Positions 45,923 to 55,036 of a DNA stretch of 64,000 bases are shown here, piece by piece. A program made the translations under genes and the position numbers. This DNA comes from Mucilaginibacter sp. GTDB lineage: Bacteria > Bacteroidota > Bacteroidia > Sphingobacteriales > Sphingobacteriaceae. The first letter of the stretch is position 1. Every line of letters begins with the position of its first letter. The stretch is from assembly GCA_031292485.1 (NCBI GenBank), contig JARLHA010000023.1, positions 1-64,000 on the forward strand, written 5' to 3'. Under the pieces are notes generated by a model. It ran no database searches and had not been told where the DNA came from. It saw only the letters and a program-made list of their open reading frames with translations.

Positions 45923-46900
45923 TCACCTCGGTACTTCAATCTTCTGAATTAGTTGTGCAATAATATCATCCGGAGAAGCACCCTCCATTTCCTTATCAGG
46001 AGTAAGCATTATTCTGTGTCTTAAAACCGGCGCGGCAACGTATATAATATCATCCGGCGTTACAAAATCACGCCCCCTGATGGCTGCAATGGCTTTCGCG
46101 GCATTTACTATAGCCAGCGAAGCGCGCGGCGAACCACCCAAATACAATGATTTATTGTTACGGCTTTCGTGGATCAGCTTGGCAACATATACCAGCAGCT
46201 TTTCTTCCACATGCAGGCCCAAAACCTGCTGCCTGATGGCAACGATATCTTCGCCTGATAATACGGGCTGAATATCGAGCAGTTGTTCAGCAGTTTTATG
46301 TTGGTGTTGTTGCGTCAGGATGGTGATCTCTTCATCCAGCGAAGGGTATTTTACTTCTATCTTAAAGATAAACCTGTCCAGCTGTGCTTCAGGCAGGCGA
46401 TAAGTGCCCTCATGTTCTACAGGGTTCTGGGTGGCCAGCACGGTAAAAGGTTCCTGCATTTTATAGGTTTGTCCGTCAATAGTTACCTGGCGCTCTTCCA
46501 TTACTTCAAACAAGGCCGACTGCGTTTTGGCCGGCGCCCGGTTAATTTCATCTATCAGGATGATATTGCCAAAAACCGGCCCGTGCTTAAACTCAAACTC
46601 GGTAGTTTTTGGGTTGAAAACCGATGTGCCCAAAATATCCGAGGGCATCAGATCAGGCGTAAACTGGATGCGCGAGTATTGTGATTTTATCGACCTGGCA
46701 ATTAATTTTGCCGTAAGCGTTTTTGCCACCCCCGGCACCCCTTCTATCAAAATATGTCCGTCGGCCAGGATACCGGCAATCAGCAGGTCGATGCTTTCAT
46801 GCTGGCCCACAATTATTTTTGCAAGCGTAGCTTTTATCTGTTCAACCGCGTTGCTTAATTTGCTTAGGTCAGTCCGCTGTTCAAATAGTTCGTCTTCCAT
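45923..46900 (-). CDS. moxR: MoxR-family AAA+ ATPase
   Basis: A 325-residue AAA+ ATPase. Walker A is EGVPGVAKTLTAK, Walker B is NIILIDEINRAPAKTQSALFEVMEE, sensor 1 is FTVLATQNPVEHEGTYRLPEAQLDRF, and the C-terminal lid has GGSPRASLAIVNAAKAIAAIRGRDFVTPDDI. MoxR proteins power maturation or folding of partner complexes, commonly with the DUF58/vWA proteins encoded beside them. The DUF4350 gene lies 1 bp upstream and the DUF58 gene 52 bp downstream, so co-transcription is clear. Confidence 0.95.
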   Translation of the reverse strand: MEDELFEQRTDLSKLSNAVEQIKATLAKIIVGQHESIDLLIAGILADGHILIEGVPGVAKTLTAKLIARSIKSQYSRIQFTPDLMPSDILGTSVFNPKTTEFEFKHGPVFGNIILIDEINRAPAKTQSALFEVMEERQVTIDGQTYKMQEPFTVLATQNPVEHEGTYRLPEAQLDRFIFKIEVKYPSLDEEITILTQQHQHKTAEQLLDIQPVLSGEDIVAIRQQVLGLHVEEKLLVYVAKLIHESRNNKSLYLGGSPRASLAIVNAAKAIAAIRGRDFVTPDDIIYVAAPVLRHRIMLTPDKEMEGASPDDIIAQLIQKIEVPR

Positions 46901-46901
46901 A

Positions 46902-48074
46902 TTACCTTGTTTTGGTATAAAATTGTTCGATAAGATTGTTTAGTTCGATAAGGTCACGGTCGCTGACGTGATCCTGAACGTTAATGTATTTGATAAAACT
47001 CACCAGGTCGACAGCCAGTTGGCGGTCGATGTTCAGTTTAGCCGTTACCCTTTCTATAAATTCATTATCCAGCTTGTTGGTCTTTACCTGGTATTCGTCG
47101 CGCAGGTGTTCCAACAAATAAAGGATTTTTTTATGCGCAATGTTGGTATTATTCCGTTTCTCATAATACACCTGCCCCACCACATTAACAAAATCCAGTG
47201 TGGAGTTGGTCAGGGGCTCTATAATAGGAATAATTCTTTGCCTGCGCTTTATTTCAAATAGCACAAACACAAGCATGCCGCATAAGCTTAAATAATAGGC
47301 CCATTGCAAGCTGGGATTTTCAAAAAACACACGCATAGGGGAGGTGTCTTCGGCAATGTCCCCGTTTTGGAATTCATCCCAGTAAATATTTTTGGTTTGC
47401 GGCAGGTAGGATAGTGCTTTTGAAGCATAATCGGCGCTATTGTTTTTGAGGATCCCGATATTGGTAAAAACGCCGGGATTGGCACATAAAAACAGGCTCC
47501 CTTTGCCGAATTTAAAACTCAGGTAGGTGCTATGCCCAAAATTATTTTTCCCGATGACCGTTGCCTTCGCAGTGTCAAAATCGTCAAAATATTGGTTGCC
47601 TATCGCTTTATAAAAAATATAATCGTCTTGCTGTTTTAATAGCTTGTTTTCAAAGTTCAGCCATGCGTACTGTTTCGAGTTTTCTGCTGCGGTGGAAAGT
47701 TTTAACGTGTCGGCTAAAAAACCGTTGAAATTGAAACACGATATAAAAACGCAATTGCCATTTTTTATAAATTTCACAAGTTCATCAAAATCAAATTTAT
47801 TAACAGTGACCGATTTAGCAAGGATAAGATAGTTGCCCTGTAACACAGTTGAATCGTGAAAAGTATTGTAGATGGACTTATTGGTTTTGATGATATTGGC
47901 TTCAGGAAAAACTTGGTTTAACTGGTTATACAAAACATAGCTGCCCAACGGAATTTTGTCTTTATAATAAAAAGTTGGGGCCCAGTTGACAGGAGTTGGC
48001 TTGTTATATTGCGCCACCAGGTAAATCAGCATTAAACAGCCGGCAATGGAAAGGTATATTTTAAAATCTTTCAT
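46902..48074 (-). CDS. DUF4350 domain protein
   Basis: 390 residues. An N-terminal transmembrane helix (IYLSIAGCLMLIYLVAQY) is followed by a soluble periplasmic Rossmann-like region (WAPTFYYKDKIPLGSYVLYNQLNQVFPEANII, the DUF4350 signature), then a second membrane helix near 265 (YYLSLCGMLVFVLFEI) and a helical cytosolic tail. The family is of unknown function and is regularly found in MoxR clusters. It overlaps the DUF4129 gene by 4 bp upstream. Confidence 0.87.
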   Translation of the reverse strand: MKDFKIYLSIAGCLMLIYLVAQYNKPTPVNWAPTFYYKDKIPLGSYVLYNQLNQVFPEANIIKTNKSIYNTFHDSTVLQGNYLILAKSVTVNKFDFDELVKFIKNGNCVFISCFNFNGFLADTLKLSTAAENSKQYAWLNFENKLLKQQDDYIFYKAIGNQYFDDFDTAKATVIGKNNFGHSTYLSFKFGKGSLFLCANPGVFTNIGILKNNSADYASKALSYLPQTKNIYWDEFQNGDIAEDTSPMRVFFENPSLQWAYYLSLCGMLVFVLFEIKRRQRIIPIIEPLTNSTLDFVNVVGQVYYEKRNNTNIAHKKILYLLEHLRDEYQVKTNKLDNEFIERVTAKLNIDRQLAVDLVSFIKYINVQDHVSDRDLIELNNLIEQFYTKTR

Positions 48075-48823
48075 GCCGGTAATATTTTAAAGTTTTGAAA
48101 CGAACCGTTAATGTTGGTAAAAATAGCACCGTCAATAATGAATTCGCCATACCACACATATTCAAATTGACGGGTAAGTAATTTAAAAACCATCCGTTGG
48201 TCTGCGTTATTTAATTCATTGATGTAGGCATTGTTACTCTTTTCAGGTTGCCATTGTATCAATGCTGCTTCGCTGAGTTGTTTAAGGCATTTTAAATAAA
48301 GCAGCCTCACCGCAAGGCGGTAATTATGCAGCGAAACGGCTTTCTCAATCTGTTCGTCAAAGTCAATTTCATGGATATTTTCGAGGGTTTCGGTATACGG
48401 TAGAATAACCGGGCTTGCTTTACGCCTGAATATGTTCGCCATATCAACCCCGATTAACTTAATGATAAAAAACACGAGGGCCGCAACACATACGCCTATG
48501 GCAAGATATTCAAGGAAAGTAAGGAATAACGCTAGCCAGCCCCCCGTCTTGTAGTTTTTTAACTTCGAAAAATCAAACAAATGCCAGAACCAGTGCCAAA
48601 ACCTGGTCCATAAAGATGGCCCTGATTCCACCTCATCGTATTTGAAATCATTTTGACTGCTGTAGGATTTGAGCGCAGCCTTGTCAAAATTTCTAACCAC
48701 AATGGTGGAACTATCACTTTTCAGGACAGCTTTTTGCCGTGGATGGGGGGTGTTTTTTGCGGCAAAGCAATTCGTTAACAACCCCAAACTAAAAATCAGA
48801 AAAAAAGACAGATGGCGCAGCAT
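48071..48823 (-). CDS. DUF4129 domain protein
   Basis: 250 residues. A signal-type N-terminus (MLRHLSFFLIFSLGLLTNCFA) with a possible lipobox LLTNC, a central transmembrane helix (LEYLAIGVCVAALVFFIIKLI), and a C-terminal DUF4129 helical domain (EKAVSLHNYRLAVRLLYLKCLKQLSEAALIQWQPEKSNNAYINEL). The domain is a usual companion of MoxR/DUF58 systems; no catalytic role is known. The gene is 2 bp from the membrane-protein gene and overlaps DUF4350 by 4 bp. Confidence 0.85.
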   Translation of the reverse strand: MLRHLSFFLIFSLGLLTNCFAAKNTPHPRQKAVLKSDSSTIVVRNFDKAALKSYSSQNDFKYDEVESGPSLWTRFWHWFWHLFDFSKLKNYKTGGWLALFLTFLEYLAIGVCVAALVFFIIKLIGVDMANIFRRKASPVILPYTETLENIHEIDFDEQIEKAVSLHNYRLAVRLLYLKCLKQLSEAALIQWQPEKSNNAYINELNNADQRMVFKLLTRQFEYVWYGEFIIDGAIFTNINGSFQNFKILPA

Positions 48824-48825
48824 TG

Positions 48826-49731
48826 TTAATATTCTTCTTCGGGTAAGTTGTTTTCGGGAGTGGCGTTGCCCATCTGGCTGATCCGGCCCATTAAACCAGC
48901 GCCTTCGGTTTCCTCGGCAAGACTAAAATAGCACAAGCCTGCGGTAATGATCGGGAGTAGATAAAGGATACTGCTAAGCTGTTCAATTACCCCCGAAATA
49001 ATAGCCACTGTTAACGACATCGGGGTGCCCTTCCCAAAATGCAAAAACATGCTGCTTAAATTCAGCGCACTAATGGGCATAATGATCACCAACGCCGCTA
49101 CATAAACGATAATGACCATAATAAACGTAGCGCCAAAGGTGGTCCAGAAATTTTTATGGACCAATTTGAAGCTTTTGTTAAATGCATAACCAAAACTGCT
49201 GTTTTCAATAATCATGATTGGGAAGATAATTGAAAAAATAGGCGCCAGGTAAAAAGCTGGTACCAGGCAAAAAACTGCTGCTACACTTAACATGATGATG
49301 AGTAAAATTCCGCTGAAAAACACCTTAATATAAAAGTGCTTAAAATAACCCCATACTTCATATGGCTCAGGCGGGATATTGCCTTTCTCTTTGTATAAGC
49401 ACATATAAGAAAGCACGGTTACATGTGTTGCAGCAAATGAAAGCAGATAAAAGATAAAAATCATTAAATATTCAATCCCAAACATATTGAACGGGTAGTT
49501 ACTGTTTCTGCCTAAAAAGGAATTCGGTGTATCAACCCTGAAATTATTGATCGCGTGTACCGCTTTAACCTGTTCCAATGCACTGAATACTGCAGCACCC
49601 ACTAAAAAGAAACCGCAAAAAATAAAAAAACACTTAATCAACGGTTTAAAATTCTCGCGGATAAAGCCGAAGGTGTCCGTAATGATTTCGCCGAAATCGC
49701 GGATCTTTAAAAGTTCAATTTTGGATGACAT
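48826..49731 (-). CDS. Multi-pass membrane protein of the MoxR cluster
   Basis: 301 residues with about 6 hydrophobic segments (CFFIFCGFFLVGAAVFSAL; YLMIFIFYLLSFAATHVTVLSYM; VFFSGILLIIMLSVAAVFCLV; FGATFIMVIIVYVAALVIIMPI; ILYLLPIITAGLCYFSLA). The opening KIRDFGEIITDTFGFIRENFKPLIK and overall layout resemble integral-membrane proteins related to the glycerophosphodiester-phosphodiesterase membrane domain, but the match is not certain. It overlaps the SpoIIM gene by 17 bp. The likely role is as a membrane partner of the MoxR system. Confidence 0.8.
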   Translation of the reverse strand: MSSKIELLKIRDFGEIITDTFGFIRENFKPLIKCFFIFCGFFLVGAAVFSALEQVKAVHAINNFRVDTPNSFLGRNSNYPFNMFGIEYLMIFIFYLLSFAATHVTVLSYMCLYKEKGNIPPEPYEVWGYFKHFYIKVFFSGILLIIMLSVAAVFCLVPAFYLAPIFSIIFPIMIIENSSFGYAFNKSFKLVHKNFWTTFGATFIMVIIVYVAALVIIMPISALNLSSMFLHFGKGTPMSLTVAIISGVIEQLSSILYLLPIITAGLCYFSLAEETEGAGLMGRISQMGNATPENNLPEEEY

Positions 49732-50677
49732 CTGGGTTTTGGTTTTTATATAATTTGTTAGGGTAAATGATCACATACCATATCATGAATATAAGCGAAA
49801 AAGTCAAGATGCTCACGCTCAGCCAAACGGGCATTTCGGTATGCCGGGTAACAAAGCTTTCAAAAAAAGCAGCCGTTAAAAATATGGGGACCAGGCCCAC
49901 CGTCATTTTCATGCCGTCTTTTGCGCCTTTTTTAAGAGACTCCATCCGGGTATAGGTTTTGGGAAATAAAAAGCTGTTGCCAAGCACTAAACCTGCGGCC
50001 CCGGCAATTATAAATGACGAAATTTCTAAAGTGCCGTGGATCCAGATCACCAGCACGGATTGTATGCCGAGTCCTTTGCTGAAAAAGTAATACTGGAACG
50101 CCCCAAGCATTAGGCCATTCTTAAACATTAGATAAATTGCCCCGACTGAAAAGATAATCCCGCTTACGAAATTTATCATCGCCACATAAATATTGTTCGA
50201 AGCGATCATGATGAACATTGGGAATTCGCCCGCTTGTTTATAAACGCCAAAAGGATCCCCTTTAGCTATATTTTCATTGGTCATATCGACGTATTCGGAA
50301 CCCATGATCAGTCTTACAAAATTTTCGTCATACTTAGCTGAAAGTGCGCCTATCAAACTAAAAATAACCGTGAATATAAAGGCATAAAGGAGCTGCCGCT
50401 GGTAGGTTTTGAACAACAAAGGCAGTTCGTACTTCCAAAAACTGATAAAACGATTGCTCTTTTCGGTTTTATTTTTATAGATAGACTGGTGCAGCCCGGC
50501 GGCCAGCCCGTTTAAATACTCTGTTGTTTTTGATTTTGGATAAAAAGTTTTAGCGTAAGCCAAGTCGTCAGTTATTTGTATAAACCTGTCAGCCAGTTCA
50601 TCAGGATCGCTTGTCGGTGCTGTTTCAAAGCTTTTCCACCTTTCCGAATTCTGTTTTACAAATAAAGGCTCTCGCAT
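49715..50677 (-). CDS. SpoIIM/DUF95-family membrane protein
   Basis: 320 residues. A soluble helical N-terminus (FVKQNSERWKSFETAPTSDPDELADRFIQITDDLAYAKTFYPKS) precedes about five transmembrane segments, with the SpoIIM-type motif GAFQYYFFSKGLGIQSVLVIWIHGTLEISSFIIAGAAGLVLG. Stage II sporulation protein M is only the family name; in non-spore-formers the gene is a regular member of MoxR clusters and its role is unknown. It is the promoter-proximal gene of the cluster and is divergent from the RDD gene across 91 bp. Confidence 0.88.
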   Translation of the reverse strand: MREPLFVKQNSERWKSFETAPTSDPDELADRFIQITDDLAYAKTFYPKSKTTEYLNGLAAGLHQSIYKNKTEKSNRFISFWKYELPLLFKTYQRQLLYAFIFTVIFSLIGALSAKYDENFVRLIMGSEYVDMTNENIAKGDPFGVYKQAGEFPMFIMIASNNIYVAMINFVSGIIFSVGAIYLMFKNGLMLGAFQYYFFSKGLGIQSVLVIWIHGTLEISSFIIAGAAGLVLGNSFLFPKTYTRMESLKKGAKDGMKMTVGLVPIFLTAAFFESFVTRHTEMPVWLSVSILTFSLIFMIWYVIIYPNKLYKNQNPDVIQN

Positions 50678-50768
50678 TAAGGTATCGGATTAAATAATTC
50701 TGTTAAAATAATTACAAATTTTTATCTTTCAACAAAAAAGCGAATATTAAGTAATTAAATTTTTTGGT

Positions 50769-51506
50769 ATGCAAACTGTAAGGGTAACCACTTCTCAAAA
50801 TATTGATATTGACTATGAAGTTGCAGGCGTTGGGGAACGTACCCTTGCCCGATTACTTGATATGGCAGTTTTTGTCGCGCTTTATATTCTCGGGCTTATC
50901 GTCGCTCTTCTTGCCGGGAGATCGGTACTCCGCTACATTTCGTTTATCGCCATCATCATCATTTATGCCTCTCTTTTTGTTTTTTACGACCTGATTTGCG
51001 AAATCGCAATGAACGGCCAGAGTTTTGGCAAAAGGATCATGAAAATAAAGGTGATAAGTCTTGACGGCAAAAGGCCATCGCTAAGTCAATACTTATTGCG
51101 CTGGTTATTTCGCATCGTTGATTTTACCTTGTCCATGCAGGCATGCGGGTTGATCTGCGCCGCGGTTTCAGAAAAACAGCAGCGGCTGGGTGATATGGTA
51201 GCGGGTACCACGTTGATAAAAACACATCCGCGTACCAAAATGAATAACCTTGTATTTAAACCGGTGGAAGACAACTACGTGCCTGTTTTTAAAAACACTG
51301 AATTATTAAGTGATAAAGATATTACCTTATTACAAGAGGTGATCAGAAACTATCAGCAAACGGGTAACAGGGTAGTGGTAGAAAGTGCAGCAGACCGGAT
51401 CAAAGAAATTTTATCGGCAACCGTACCTGAGGAAATGGATCAGCTGAAATTTTTGAAAACCGTAGTGAGCGATTATACCCATTTGGCCTCTCAAACAGAG
51501 GTGTGA
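50769..51506 (+). CDS. RDD family membrane protein
   Basis: 245 residues. The RDD domain spans about 15-155 with the signature GERTLARLLDMAVFVALYILGLIVALLAG, two to three membrane helices (FIAIIIIYASLFVFYDLIC) and LGDMVAGTTLIK, followed by a soluble tail. Some RDD proteins transport compatible solutes or cations; here the gene is the usual divergent partner of a SpoIIM/MoxR cluster, so it probably works with it. The 3' end overlaps the convergent DUF2752 gene by 16 bp. Confidence 0.88.
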   Translation: MQTVRVTTSQNIDIDYEVAGVGERTLARLLDMAVFVALYILGLIVALLAGRSVLRYISFIAIIIIYASLFVFYDLICEIAMNGQSFGKRIMKIKVISLDGKRPSLSQYLLRWLFRIVDFTLSMQACGLICAAVSEKQQRLGDMVAGTTLIKTHPRTKMNNLVFKPVEDNYVPVFKNTELLSDKDITLLQEVIRNYQQTGNRVVVESAADRIKEILSATVPEEMDQLKFLKTVVSDYTHLASQTEV

Positions 51507-51802
51507 TGAAGGTATATCCTAAACATTTTTACGCTGTAACTTACAAAAATTATGGTTAAAATACTGATGTATAAAGTCTTTCTCACCAACTTGCTATTGC
51601 TAAGATGAAACTTGCTTTCAAAAATCAGGAAGATACCGCTTACCAAAATAGGGATGGTGGCCGGATAAAGAAAAAAACTTTCCGATAAATGGCCTTTTAA
51701 TAAGGCTATAAATGATCTTTGAAAGCCACAGCCTGGGCAGTCGATACCAAATATAGCCTTATAGGCGCAAGGCAGCATATGCTTTTGAAGCCAATCGATC
51801 AC
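51491..51802 (-). CDS. DUF2752 membrane protein
   Basis: 103 residues. The family motif CPGCGFQRSFIALLKGH near residue 22 (the conserved CPxCG pair) is followed by two membrane helices (PATIPILVSGIFLIFES; LYISILTIIFVSYSVKMFRI). DUF2752 proteins are small inner-membrane proteins of unknown function, common in Bacteroidota. The 3' end overlaps the RDD gene by 16 bp. It lies 23 bp after the CCC-motif gene and is probably co-transcribed with it. Confidence 0.88.
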   Translation of the reverse strand: MIDWLQKHMLPCAYKAIFGIDCPGCGFQRSFIALLKGHLSESFFLYPATIPILVSGIFLIFESKFHLSNSKLVRKTLYISILTIIFVSYSVKMFRIYLHHTSV

Positions 51803-51825
51803 CTTATTTATATAGTATAGTAAGA

Positions 51826-52119
51826 TTATTGGTGCGGCATATTGTTTAACATGGTTAAAACAGTACCGCCAACAACGATAACATACAAAACGTAAAGACC
51901 GCCAAGTACAGTCCCAATGATTGACATAATAAAGCCAGCGTTTAGCGAACCCCAGCCTTCATAAAGCGATGGGTCTTCTTTATAGAGTTTTCTGCCTCTT
52001 GTTGAAAGGGCAATTCCAATAATGCCCAATATAAGGCCTATAAAGAAGCATCCGAATACAATAGAACAAATGCCAAGCACTAGTACCGCTGTCGCGTTAG
52101 GTAAAGTTTGTTTTTCCAT
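51826..52119 (-). CDS. CCC-motif (DUF4190-like) membrane protein
   Basis: 97 residues with two hydrophobic segments (AVLVLGICSIVFGCFFIGLILGIIGIALS and AGFIMSIIGTVLGGLYVLYVIVVGG) joined by a polar loop (RGRKLYKEDPSLYEGWGSLN). The pattern, including LVLGICSIVFGCF...G..LGIIGI, fits the small Bacteroidota proteins called CCC-motif membrane proteins. Function is unknown. It is the first gene of a two-gene minus-strand unit with the DUF2752 gene, divergent from sdaA. Confidence 0.82.
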   Translation of the reverse strand: MEKQTLPNATAVLVLGICSIVFGCFFIGLILGIIGIALSTRGRKLYKEDPSLYEGWGSLNAGFIMSIIGTVLGGLYVLYVIVVGGTVLTMLNNMPHQ

Positions 52120-52241
52120 TTTAAATTATGATAAGTAATGGTTTGTTACTAACGATAAATATAAAAATTTTTTAATTGCAAAAAGGTATATCATTTTTTT
52201 TTTACCGAATAATTTAATTTATAGAGAGCATACATAATATA

Positions 52242-52249
52242 TAACTTTG
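52242..52249 (+). promoter_or_regulatory. -7 box of sdaA
   Basis: TAACTTTG matches TAnnTTTG and ends 4 bp before the sdaA ATG (52254), again implying an almost leaderless transcript. Confidence 0.5.
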
Positions 52250-52253
52250 CTTT

Positions 52254-53681
52254 ATGCAAAGAGAGCAGATTTCTGTATTTGATATTTTCAAGATCGGCAT
52301 TGGCCCGTCAAGTTCGCATACACTTGGCCCGTGGCGTGCTGCGCAGCAATTTGTACAATCACTTATGGATAAAGGGGCGCTGGTACTTGTTGAAGAAGTT
52401 AAAATTTTGCTTTATGGATCACTCGCCAAAACGGGCAGGGGGCATGGTACCGATATCGCCATCCTTTTAGGTTTAAGCGGTGATGACCCCGTAACCTTTG
52501 AAGTTGACCAGGTGATCCCAAAAACGGCGGAGATCCGGAAAACAGGTAAGCTTCTCATTGGTGCGAGAAAGGAGGTTGTATTTAGCGAAGCGGAAGATCT
52601 TTTATTCCTTTTTAATGAGAGCCTGCCATTTCATCCCAATGCGGTAACCTTCCAGGCATTTTTAACAGATGGTACTGCTATTTCCGAAACATATTACTCC
52701 ATTGGCGGCGGCTTTGTGGTAAAAGAGGGCGGTCAGGGGCAAACCAAAAATGAAGTCGATCTGCCGTTTCCCATCGAAACAGCAAATAACCTGCTACACT
52801 GGTGCATCAAAACCGGGCTCAAAATATCAGAAGTGGTGATGGAAAATGAGTCGGCCTGGCGCAGCGAGCAGGAAACACGTGGTGGTGCGCTTAATATTTT
52901 TAAAGCCATGAAGGAATGCATCTACCGCGGGTGCCATACCACCGGCTACCTGCCTGGGGGACTAAATGTAGCCAGGCGTGCGGCAAGCCTTAACCGGAGG
53001 CTTATCGGTAGCCGTGTTTACACTAATTATGATGAATGGGTTGACGCAGTACGTGACACCGGAAATAGTTTTCAGAACATTCTGGATTGGGTAAGTTGTT
53101 TCGCTTTGGCCGTAAATGAAGAGAATGCTTCATTTGGCCGGGTGGTAACTGCCCCGACCAATGGCGCCGCAGGCGTAATACCAGCCGTGTTGCAATATTT
53201 CCTTGTGTTTTGTGACGGTTATACCGATGAACGGATCATTCAGTTTTTATTGACCGCATCCGAGGTGGGCAGCATATTTAAAAAGGGGGCAACAATATCA
53301 GCAGCTATGGGCGGCTGCCAGGCGGAGATCGGGGTATCGTCGGCTATGGCCGCGGCGGCGCTGACCGAATGTTTGGGCGGCACCCAGCGCCAGGTTTTAA
53401 TGGCAGCAGAGATTGCTATGGAACATCACCTGGGCATGACCTGCGACCCTATCGGCGGCCTGGTGCAAGTACCCTGCATTGAACGCAATACCATGGGCGC
53501 CATAAAAGCAATCACTGCATCGCAACTTGCCCTGCAAACGAATCCGGATAATGCTAAAGTAAGCCTTGATGCGGTAGTTAAAACCATGTGGCAGACGGCT
53601 TTGGATATGAATTCAAAATATAAAGAAACCTCGGATGGTGGCCTGGCGATCAATATTCCATTGAGTTTGCCGGAATGTTAA
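52254..53681 (+). CDS. sdaA: L-serine ammonia-lyase (single-chain)
   Basis: This 475-residue [4Fe-4S] enzyme deaminates L-serine to pyruvate and ammonia. It is the fused form with the beta domain at the N-terminus ([24 protein letters not shown]) and the alpha domain at the C-terminus ([70 protein letters not shown]). The cysteines in these blocks are the cluster ligands in the family. It is monocistronic. With glyA in the same window it shares serine as a substrate, but the genes are not linked. Confidence 0.96.
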   Translation: MQREQISVFDIFKIGIGPSSSHTLGPWRAAQQFVQSLMDKGALVLVEEVKILLYGSLAKTGRGHGTDIAILLGLSGDDPVTFEVDQVIPKTAEIRKTGKLLIGARKEVVFSEAEDLLFLFNESLPFHPNAVTFQAFLTDGTAISETYYSIGGGFVVKEGGQGQTKNEVDLPFPIETANNLLHWCIKTGLKISEVVMENESAWRSEQETRGGALNIFKAMKECIYRGCHTTGYLPGGLNVARRAASLNRRLIGSRVYTNYDEWVDAVRDTGNSFQNILDWVSCFALAVNEENASFGRVVTAPTNGAAGVIPAVLQYFLVFCDGYTDERIIQFLLTASEVGSIFKKGATISAAMGGCQAEIGVSSAMAAAALTECLGGTQRQVLMAAEIAMEHHLGMTCDPIGGLVQVPCIERNTMGAIKAITASQLALQTNPDNAKVSLDAVVKTMWQTALDMNSKYKETSDGGLAINIPLSLPEC

Positions 53682-53734
53682 GTAATTTTTATGTTGCAGT
53701 TTGATTGTTTAACTGCAAAAGCTTAAATTCGTTC

Positions 53735-55036
53735 ATGACAAATGATCGCCGCGTATTTTTGAAGCAGGCTGCAGCCCTTGCAGGTGCTTTCTCCGTTAAT
53801 AGTCTTTTCAACCAGGCGCATGCCGCTGATTGGAAACAAGCATCACAAAAAGTTAGCCATCTGAGCGACACGCAGATAGCCGAAGACGAGGATTTTTGGC
53901 GCGTGATACAGCAATCATACACTGTTAGCCCCAATATCATCAATTTAAATAACGGTGGCGTTTCACCCTCGCCGCTGGTAGTACAGCAGGCCGTGGAACG
54001 ATATAATCAACTGACAAACGAAGGGCCTTCCTACTATATGTGGCGCATCCTTGACCAGGGGCGCGAACCCTTGCGCGAAAAGCTGGCTGAACTGGCGGGC
54101 ACGCTGCCGGATGAAATTGCCATCAATCGCAATTCAACGGAAGCGCTAAACACCATGATCTATGGTCTGGACCTTAAAGCCGGCGACGAAGTGATCGGCA
54201 CCAAACAGGATTACCCGCACATGATACAGGCATACCGGAAACGGGCCATCCGCGATGGTATCGTCTATAAACAGATCAGTTTTGACTTCCCGATTGAGGA
54301 TGATGCCGAAATTGTGAAGGCTTATGAAGATGCGATTACCCAAAAAACAAAACTTATACATGTAACCCACATGATCAATTGGGTTGGGCAAATCATGCCC
54401 GTGCAAAAAATAAGCGATATGGCGCATGCCAAAGGCATTGAAGTATTGGTAGATGGTGCGCATTCATTTGGTTTACTAGATTTTAAAATACCCGACCTGC
54501 ATTGCGATTATTTTGGTACCAGCTTGCACAAATTTCTGTCGGCGCCTATAGGCAGCGGCATGATGTGGATCAAAAAAGAAAAGATTGAAAATGTTTGGCC
54601 CATGGTATGCGGCGATAAACCTCATGATGGCGACATCCGTAAATTTGAAGACCTGGGGACCCGTAGTTTCCCGATTGAGCAGGGGATCGGAGAGGCTATT
54701 AATTTTCATGAAGGGATCGGCAGTAAACGCAAAGAAGAACGTATCCGTTTCCTGAAGAATTATTGGGCCTCAAAGGTTCAGCACATCCCCAAAGTTAAGC
54801 TGCATACTTCATTAAACGCCAAATACTCCTGTGCTATTTGCGGTGTAAGTATTGATGGGATGACTCCGGGCCAATTGGACAGCGCCCTTTTCGAAAAATA
54901 TAAGATACATACTGTAGGCATAGTTTGGGAAAATATTAGCTGCGTCAGGGTAACACCGCATGTGTATACCTCGCTGAATGATCTGGATAAACTGGTCATG
55001 GCGATAGGTGAGATAGCCGCTAAAGGAAAAAGTTAA
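53735..55036 (+). CDS. Tat-exported class V aminotransferase
   Basis: About 433 residues. The N-terminus MTNDRRVFLKQAAALAGAFSVNSLFNQAHA is a twin-arginine leader (RRVFLK). The PLP fold follows with NLNNGGVSPSP, AINRNSTEALNTMIYGL, EVLVDGAHSFGLLDF and the PLP-binding Lys in FGTSLHKFLSAPIGSG. It belongs to the aminotransferase class V branch (isopenicillin-N-epimerase/NifS-like); no substrate can be named. Export would need the Tat system, two TatA-like genes of which lie at 16.5-17.3 kb. The stop overlaps the convergent SGNH gene by 4 bp. Confidence 0.92.
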   Translation: MTNDRRVFLKQAAALAGAFSVNSLFNQAHAADWKQASQKVSHLSDTQIAEDEDFWRVIQQSYTVSPNIINLNNGGVSPSPLVVQQAVERYNQLTNEGPSYYMWRILDQGREPLREKLAELAGTLPDEIAINRNSTEALNTMIYGLDLKAGDEVIGTKQDYPHMIQAYRKRAIRDGIVYKQISFDFPIEDDAEIVKAYEDAITQKTKLIHVTHMINWVGQIMPVQKISDMAHAKGIEVLVDGAHSFGLLDFKIPDLHCDYFGTSLHKFLSAPIGSGMMWIKKEKIENVWPMVCGDKPHDGDIRKFEDLGTRSFPIEQGIGEAINFHEGIGSKRKEERIRFLKNYWASKVQHIPKVKLHTSLNAKYSCAICGVSIDGMTPGQLDSALFEKYKIHTVGIVWENISCVRVTPHVYTSLNDLDKLVMAIGEIAAKGKS

